Shown here piece after piece: positions 1-8,471 of a stretch of 8,471 nucleotides of DNA (position 1 is its first letter; each line of letters begins with the position of its first letter). The position numbers and the translations under genes are program-made. Below the pieces are notes generated by a model. The model did not search any database. It saw only the letters and a program-made list of their open reading frames with translations, and was not told where the DNA came from. This stretch comes from Syntrophaceae bacterium UBA5764 (GTDB lineage Bacteria; Desulfobacterota; Syntrophia; Syntrophales; Smithellaceae). The stretch spans positions 1 to 8,471 of the forward strand of contig DIEW01000024.1 of assembly GCA_002418825.1 (NCBI GenBank), given 5' to 3'.

Positions 1-89
1 AAGACCAGACTTTGCGCGTGTGCGCCGAAATCGGCTGGATTGACCCAGCAGGCAATGTTGTGGTCTCCGTCCTTGAATTCTTTCAGCAT
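1..89 (-). CDS. 5' end of an unidentified gene, truncated by the window edge
   Basis: An ATG at 87-89 (minus strand) opens a frame with no stop to the left edge: 29 codons plus two bases, beginning MLKEFKDGDHNIACWVN and including many polar residues. It is preceded by a GAGAGGG sequence about eight bases upstream, a plausible Shine-Dalgarno. It lies 44 nt downstream of the metallopeptidase gene on the same strand, so the operon probably continues beyond the window. The frame is also open upstream of this ATG, but no earlier ATG with a good ribosome site was seen. I do not recognise the family from so short a fragment; no function is assigned. The call rests on the open frame, the ribosome site and the collinear position only. 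Confidence 0.5.
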   Translation of the reverse strand, partial: MLKEFKDGDHNIACWVNPADFGAHAQSLV

Positions 90-133
90 AAGTTTTGCCC
101 TCTCGTGCAGGTGACTATCACAAAAGCGGGTTT

Positions 134-456
134 TTATACAATGGAAGAATCTCTCAGTTTTCTCAAACTTGCTTCCAACCCTTCATAATCACCAAGGTGC
201 GCACGCATCAGGCTTTTCCAAAGTCGTCCATGGTTAGGCACGGCAAAATGAAGCAGTTCATGGACGATGACATAATCGCCAAGCTTTTTATCCACCTTCA
301 GCAATTCGGCGTTAAAAATAAGCAAACGGCTTTGCACTGTAAACGATGCCCATTTGTTTTTCATCACGCGAATGGAAATCACGCGCACATTCACGTCAAT
401 CTTTTTCGCCCACGTGCGGACACGCGCCTTAAATTCTTCCTTGCTTTGCCATTTTT

Positions 457-460
<4 letters not shown>
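134..460 (-). CDS. Short YgjP/DUF45-type (SprT-like) zinc metallopeptidase linked to hsdR
   Basis: Encodes 108 residues. The zinc-protease signature HELLH is at residues 67-71, with a third likely ligand His77 in a HExxH-x5-H arrangement, as in YgjP/DUF45 proteins (H-E-x-x-H followed by N-H). Upstream, KNKWASF (residues 34-40) matches the family's [KR]xxWGSC-type strand, with LLIFN (46-50) after it. The protein is about half the length of classical YgjP (roughly 230 residues), so it is a minimal catalytic domain. No signal peptide is visible, so it is probably cytosolic. Its ATG overlaps the hsdR stop in an ATGA (457-460); its own ribosome site is weak (AAGG about ten bases upstream), so it is likely coupled to hsdR translation. 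Small metallopeptidases of this family are often seen directly behind hsdR, where their substrate is unknown. Proteolysis of HsdR or of a phage protein is only an inference. Confidence 0.82.
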
Positions 461-3426
<2,966 letters not shown>

Positions 3427-3429
3427 AGC

Positions 3430-4038
3430 TTACCGTATGAACCACTTCTTAAGGGTATTCAGAAATTTATTAAACGAGGGATCAATACATTGCTGGTAAC
3501 TGGCCTTTTGAGCAAGGCTCGAATACAATGACGAAGAGCGCGGTAATTTTTGCTTTTTCAAGGCAGCCTCGAAAGATTCCTTGGGACGTGCCGGTTTGTT
3601 GCCGGTAAAAACATAACCGCTTGTTTCAAGCCATTTGTAAATATCTTCATTACCGAACCAATCCAAGATGTCATGAAGGTGTTGATGGTGAACCCATAAC
3701 CATGATTCCAGCTCGGGAAAGAAGGTAATGCAGGCGCATCTGTCCGGCCAGCCGTTGATATTGAGTTGATTTTCCATATCCAACTCAATGTCGTTCTTCG
3801 TCCGTGTTTCTTTGCCGCTGCCTTCGTAATCAAAGATAATCATGAGATATCGATAATCGTTGATATAAGGACGCACAAATTCAACCGCATCCGTTGCGAC
3901 ACCGGCATCTCTCTGAGGATGACGGATAATTTCGAAATCAATGGATGAAATTTTTTCTACGATGGATATTTTCTCCAGAAGGGCCTTTAACAAAAACTCG
4001 GCATCTTGATCAGCGGCCAGTACCAGAAGATCTTTCAT
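3430..4038 (-). CDS. TOPRIM-like partner protein of the adjacent AAA ATPase (possible MAD4/DUF4276-like)
   Basis: Encodes 202 residues from the ATG at 4036-4038. This start forms an ATGA overlap (4035-4038) with the ATPase stop; an upstream in-frame ATG at 4158 would lie deep inside the ATPase gene and give a non-conserved extension. Visible motifs: LLVLAADQD (residues 4-12), HPQRDAG (40-46), a hydrophobic strand ending IIFDYEGSG (67-75), PELESWLWV (108-116) and a basic C-terminus ending KKWFIR. Acidic residues after predicted beta strands plus PELExW recall TOPRIM-like effectors paired with ABC ATPases (DUF4276, RloB, AriB). From memory it looks closest to the MAD4 family of methylation-associated defence systems. 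The canonical TOPRIM EGxxD glutamate is not obvious; Asp10/Asp12 occupy that place. Inferred role: nuclease or other toxic effector held or triggered by the ATPase. The family placement is tentative; the gene itself is secure. Confidence 0.85.
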   Translation of the reverse strand: MKDLLVLAADQDAEFLLKALLEKISIVEKISSIDFEIIRHPQRDAGVATDAVEFVRPYINDYRYLMIIFDYEGSGKETRTKNDIELDMENQLNINGWPDRCACITFFPELESWLWVHHQHLHDILDWFGNEDIYKWLETSGYVFTGNKPARPKESFEAALKKQKLPRSSSLYSSLAQKASYQQCIDPSFNKFLNTLKKWFIR

Positions 4039-5306
4039 CCCAAAATGCCCCCCGCAAACAAGTCGCTTAAGTTTATTGTGCCCCTCCAATTTATTAATTT
4101 CGGGTGGTCTGCACCGTTGACAATATCCGTTATTCCTTCTTTTGTTTTTCCAAAGCATAGAACATCCGCGGGTTTCACCATGCTCAAAATGACGGGAGAA
4201 TGCGATGCGAGCAGTATCTGCGCGTTATAGACGGAGGAGAGCGACTGATAAACAGTTTCTATCGCTTTGGGGTGAATGCCGTTTTCCGGCTCTTCAATCA
4301 GGAAAACGCCTTCCAAATTTGGTAAATATGCAAGTATCGTCAAGGCAAACAAGCGAAGCGTGCCGTCGGAAACCAGCCAACTGGGTATTTTGCCGCCATT
4401 TTGGTATTGAACAAGAATATATTTGTGTTTATCTTCCTGCCTTTCGATAATTTCTATATCTTGAATATCGGGCAACGCCGTTTTAATATGCGCCAGCCAT
4501 CGGGCGAAGCGTTTTGTGTTTTTCTTCAGATCTTCAAGCACCCAGGGAAGATTCGAGCCATCCGGTTTAAACTGTTTGCTTTGTCCTGGCGGGCTCGGTT
4601 TGCGAATACTGAGGCTATCCAAAACAAGCGACTGCACGCCTTCGGTTAAATAGTTTTTTAACCAACTTGATGCTGGAAACTTTGTTTCATCGGCCGGCAA
4701 ATTACCCAGTGCGCTCTTCTTGATCCCAAATTTGAAGGATGGCATCCACCCCTTACCGGAACGTTCTTTTGTTTCATCATAGAAATTATCGTTTCCCCCC
4801 GGTTTTTTGCTGAAAATTCGACGGTAAAGTTTCGGGGAATATTTTTTATTCAAAACTTTCTCGGGCGCATCGCAATAGAAAGGGAACACCGTATTTTGAT
4901 GTGAACAAAGATCCGCCTTTATGGCGTTCTCCTTCAGCAGAAATGCAGATTCTTCAATAATCGCATGCTCTTTTGTGTCCCGAGTCAGACCGATTTCCAT
5001 TTCATAACGAATAAATTTATATTCTTTATCGGGCAGTTTGCATCTGATGTTGTCGGGAAGGCTGATTTCCAGCGCCAGTTCAATATTGCCCCCCTCACCG
5101 AAAAAAGTTAACTCCTGAAAATTTAAAGTTCTCTGCGTAACAGCATCATCAATTCCCATGCGCACGACATCCGAAATAAAGTTGATGGCATCGAGAAACG
5201 TTGTTTTGCCACTGGCATTGGCGCCGATAAGCACTTGAAAGGGCAGTATTTTCTGGTTGATATATTTTATGCTACGATAGTTTTTTATTTCAATACGGTG
5301 AATCAT
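4035..5306 (-). CDS. AAA ATPase of the ABC/RecF-like (AAA15/AAA21) class, defence-associated
   Basis: Encodes 423 residues. The N-terminus MIHRIEIKNYRSIK is typical of RecF/OLD-like ATPases, followed by Walker A GANASGKT (28-35). A DGSNLP segment (249-254) is characteristic of this class. A signature-like SDGTLRLFAL is at 313-322, Walker B with catalytic glutamate FLIEEPENG at 335-343, and the H-switch ASHSP at 367-371. The poorly conserved middle (about 85-240) is an insertion between the two ATPase halves. There is no C-terminal TOPRIM domain as in OLD nucleases; that function appears to sit in the next gene, which overlaps it by ATGA. A strong ribosome site AAGGAG (5314-5319) lies 7 nt before the ATG, so this gene can be translated independently of hsdS. 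Inferred role: DNA- or phage-sensing ATPase governing its partner, like AriA of PARIS, RloA or MAD3. Exact family unverified. Confidence 0.93.
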   Translation of the reverse strand: MIHRIEIKNYRSIKYINQKILPFQVLIGANASGKTTFLDAINFISDVVRMGIDDAVTQRTLNFQELTFFGEGGNIELALEISLPDNIRCKLPDKEYKFIRYEMEIGLTRDTKEHAIIEESAFLLKENAIKADLCSHQNTVFPFYCDAPEKVLNKKYSPKLYRRIFSKKPGGNDNFYDETKERSGKGWMPSFKFGIKKSALGNLPADETKFPASSWLKNYLTEGVQSLVLDSLSIRKPSPPGQSKQFKPDGSNLPWVLEDLKKNTKRFARWLAHIKTALPDIQDIEIIERQEDKHKYILVQYQNGGKIPSWLVSDGTLRLFALTILAYLPNLEGVFLIEEPENGIHPKAIETVYQSLSSVYNAQILLASHSPVILSMVKPADVLCFGKTKEGITDIVNGADHPKLINWRGTINLSDLFAGGILG

Positions 5307-5313
5307 GAGCTCT

Positions 5314-5319
5314 CTCCTT
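5314..5319 (-). promoter_or_regulatory. Strong ribosome binding site of the AAA ATPase gene
   Basis: AAGGAG on the minus strand, 7 nt before the ATG at 5304-5306, in a 44-nt gap. It is the best isolated ribosome site among the accessory genes, while hsdS, hsdR and the metallopeptidase start appear to rely on coupling. This suggests the ATPase pair is translated as its own unit within the operon. No promoter was recognised in the gap. Confidence 0.7.
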
Positions 5320-5350
5320 GTGGCAATGTGGGTGCTACTTTATCATATTT

Positions 5351-5578
5351 TCAGGAATAATTCCCCTCCCAGGTGATTTCTGCCACGAGTTGCGGCAGAA
5401 TTGACGGCGTGTTCCGCCGTGAACCGGAAAACATCACTTTTTTCTTGATTTCACGGACAAAGTTTACGTATGTTTTATCGGTGCGATCAATTTCTTTTGG
5501 TGGCATTTTCACCTTCTTGAAGAAACCATCATGAAACCAGTCTTGTTCTATGTTATGGCCGATTTTCCTGGACGCCAT
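5351..5578 (-). CDS. Small 75-residue protein of unknown function between hsdS and the ATPase
   Basis: Begins MASRKIGHNIEQDWFHDGFF and ends ITWEGNYS. It has no signal peptide, membrane segment or motif I can place; it is charged, with a basic middle (KKVKMPPKEIDR and REIKKK, around residues 21-50). The start at 5578 is chosen because GGAGGT (5583-5588) lies 4 nt upstream, one of the best Shine-Dalgarno sequences in the window. An upstream ATG at 5614, inside hsdS, has no such site. It begins one base after the hsdS stop and its ribosome site overlaps the 3' end of hsdS, so translation is probably coupled. Its position in an R-M operon suggests an accessory or regulatory role for the R-M complex or the ATPase pair, but nothing in the sequence shows which. 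It could also be a degraded remnant of a larger gene. Confidence 0.75.
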   Translation of the reverse strand: MASRKIGHNIEQDWFHDGFFKKVKMPPKEIDRTDKTYVNFVREIKKKVMFSGSRRNTPSILPQLVAEITWEGNYS

Positions 5579-5579
5579 C

Positions 5580-6773
5580 TTAACCTCCAGAAAATCCCGG
5601 CAGGTCAATGTCATTGACGCGCGTTTGACCTGTCATCAGTTGATTCAACAGTGTGCGAAAAAGTTCTTCAAGTATTGCTTTTCGATGGACGGTAATCTCA
5701 ATCTTCTTATCTACTTCACTTAAATTATTCCCTATTTCAATTTGTTCGTCTTTTGGCGGAACTGCGATTGGCAAATGCTTAAATGAATTTCTATCAAGTG
5801 TCGGCACAGATGCGCCGGTTTTAAATCTTCCGATCTCTAGCACTTCCAAATAGTAGGCTGCAAATCTCGGGTCGTTGCCATGAAAATCTTTAACATATAG
5901 GCTTGTATTATGCGCCCAAAAATCCTGATCGTAAAAGGTAACTTTACCCACGGAACCACTACGCCCAACTGTAACTCCGGGAGCTTTTACAAAAGCAACA
6001 TCATTATAGCCGATGACACCATTTGAACCAGCCACCGGCACCCGACCATTCTTGAAATTAACTTTTGTTAAATCCTTACCTCTTTGAAGTATTGTAAATT
6101 TTTCAAAAGGCTCTATTTTCCAACTTTCCGGCACTGGGCCAATCTCCGTCATCTTTTGCTTTTCACCGTGCAGTCCTTCGGTGAATAACTTATGCATGAG
6201 CGCGGATTTGAGTTCGCGGGTAAGTTTAATCAACCGCGACTGCTGTTCTATGGCAGTCTGCACCGTCGAAAGCACATAAGCAATGCGACACTGCTCTAAT
6301 AGAGTAGGTAAACGCAATTGAATGTTCTTAATGATTGTCTGGCTTATATTTGGCTGTGCTCCACCGTATCTTTCTGAAAGTAATTTTTCCCGGAAGAAAA
6401 CAAGTTGGTATCTCAAGAAATCTGTGTTGGCTTTTGTTTGGTTTGGGAAAATCCCGCAAACTGCTTGATTTGTGGCGGCTTCAATTTTCAGAATTGCGGT
6501 TTTACCAACAGTTGCGCCATACATCGCCATAAGTAGTGTGCCACTAGGAAATAATTTTGCTGATGATTTTTTCAAACCATCTTCACTGATATGCTCTTCC
6601 GTTCCATAAATAAAATTATCATTAAGTTCACCAGATTTTACCCATGGTATCTCGCCTTCATAAAATTCCTTTTTACTTCTATTAGGCGTTCCTCCACTAG
6701 TTGTGTTAGCAACATCACAAAGAAGATATTCTTCCCAATCAGCACAGGGTTGTATATTTTCTAATTGGTTCAT
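5580..6773 (-). CDS. hsdS: Type I R-M specificity subunit
   Basis: Encodes 397 residues, a normal HsdS length. HsdS reads the two halves of a bipartite DNA target and scaffolds two HsdM subunits. Layout: TRD1 (about 13-155) with GGTPNR, IPWVKSGEL (42-50) and AMYGATVGK (83-91); a helical conserved region (about 156-200, LLEQCRIAYVLSTVQTAIEQ); TRD2 (about 217-337) with AGSNGVIGYND and TVGRSGSVGK (268-277); and a second helical region (about 338-382, KDEQIEIGNNLSEVDKKIE). The two helices resemble each other (EQ..I...LS.VD..IE), the usual pseudo-twofold repeat. The gene starts 4 nt after the hsdM stop with no clear ribosome site, so coupled translation is likely. It is more AT-rich than hsdR and the 5' part of hsdM, consistent with exchange of specificity sequence. 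The recognition site cannot be read from the sequence. Confidence 0.96.
   Translation of the reverse strand: MNQLENIQPCADWEEYLLCDVANTTSGGTPNRSKKEFYEGEIPWVKSGELNDNFIYGTEEHISEDGLKKSSAKLFPSGTLLMAMYGATVGKTAILKIEAATNQAVCGIFPNQTKANTDFLRYQLVFFREKLLSERYGGAQPNISQTIIKNIQLRLPTLLEQCRIAYVLSTVQTAIEQQSRLIKLTRELKSALMHKLFTEGLHGEKQKMTEIGPVPESWKIEPFEKFTILQRGKDLTKVNFKNGRVPVAGSNGVIGYNDVAFVKAPGVTVGRSGSVGKVTFYDQDFWAHNTSLYVKDFHGNDPRFAAYYLEVLEIGRFKTGASVPTLDRNSFKHLPIAVPPKDEQIEIGNNLSEVDKKIEITVHRKAILEELFRTLLNQLMTGQTRVNDIDLPGFSGG
5583..5588 (-). promoter_or_regulatory. Ribosome binding site fixing the start of the 75-residue protein
   Basis: GGAGGT on the minus strand, 4 nt before the ATG at 5576-5578 and just inside the hsdS coding end, next to its TAA stop (5580-5582). 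It decides the start over the in-frame ATG at 5614 and shows that the small gene is a real translated unit coupled to the end of hsdS. Confidence 0.7.
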
Positions 6774-6777
6774 ATAG

Positions 6778-8334
<1,557 letters not shown>

Positions 8335-8397
8335 AAGAGATAAAGCCCTTTTATTTTTGATGATTTTACGATGATTGCTGTAAATTGACTAGCTTGC

Positions 8398-8425
8398 ATC
8401 TTACAGCTTCAAAAAGATATTGCAA
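8398..8425 (-). promoter_or_regulatory. Weak sigma70-like promoter candidate upstream of hsdM
   Basis: On the minus strand TTGCAA (8420-8425) is followed after 16 nt by TAAGAT (8398-8403), each matching four of six consensus bases. It lies 63 nt or more upstream of the hsdM start, in the only sizeable non-coding leader of the operon. It overlaps two dyads that could hold an operator. Matches this weak are common in AT-rich DNA, so this is only a candidate; the real promoter could also lie beyond the right edge. Confidence 0.25.
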
Positions 8426-8471
8426 GAATAAAATGGGAAGGAGAAAGTATTTCTGATTGCCGGATGTTTGC

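Noticed and set aside
4048..4053. Six-C run near the ATPase end (and another near 4795-4800) as phase-variation tracts
   Set aside because: Six-base runs are too short to argue for frequent slippage, and both reading frames are intact.
4039..4158. Extended start for the TOPRIM-like protein at 4158
   Set aside because: It would add 40 residues that overlap the conserved end of the ATPase in another frame. The ATG at 4038 gives the standard ATGA overlap and a beta strand directly at the N-terminus.
5579..5614. Extended start for the 75-residue protein at 5614
   Set aside because: It lies inside hsdS with no good ribosome site, while the ATG at 5578 has GGAGGT correctly spaced.

Overview
The window is one tightly packed block of genes, all read on the minus strand (from right to left), encoding a Type I restriction-modification (R-M) locus with an extra two-gene ATPase module built into it. 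In transcription order: hsdM (DNA adenine methyltransferase subunit), hsdS (specificity subunit), a 75-residue protein I do not recognise, an ABC/RecF-like AAA ATPase, a 202-residue TOPRIM-like partner, hsdR (nuclease/translocase subunit), a short YgjP/DUF45-type zinc metallopeptidase, and the first 29 codons of a further gene that runs off the left edge. Junctions are 4 nt (hsdM-hsdS), 1 nt (hsdS-orf75), 44 nt (orf75-ATPase), an ATGA overlap (ATPase-TOPRIM-like), 3 nt (TOPRIM-like-hsdR), an ATGA overlap (hsdR-metallopeptidase) and 44 nt (metallopeptidase-partial gene). This looks like a single operon with translational coupling. There is no RNA gene, IS element, CRISPR array or convincing terminator.

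Region by region: 8335-8471 is the leader upstream of hsdM, with a weak promoter candidate and overlapping dyads. 5580-8334 holds the modification half (M and S). 4035-5578 holds the small protein, the ATPase and most of the pair's junction. 3430-4038 holds the TOPRIM-like protein. 457-3426 is hsdR, whose reading frame contains a palindromic repeat that reads through as an APHPNPLPQNGER-type peptide. 134-460 is the metallopeptidase and 1-89 the start of the next gene.

How the genes would work together: HsdM2S methylates the site chosen by HsdS, and HsdR joins to translocate and cut unmethylated DNA. The ATPase plus TOPRIM-like pair is inferred to be a second defence layer, in the general style of ATPase/TOPRIM-effector pairs such as AriA/AriB of PARIS, the R-linked RloA/RloB genes, or, from memory, the MAD3/MAD4 pair of methylation-associated defence systems (MADS). 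Which family it belongs to needs a profile search.

Organism: bacterial, probably a Gram-negative with a mid-range genomic GC. The repeat inside hsdR is of a type common in Proteobacteria and related phyla, but that is weak evidence and I cannot name a taxon. hsdS and the 3' end of hsdM are visibly more AT-rich than hsdR and the 5' part of hsdM, as expected of a horizontally exchanged specificity gene.
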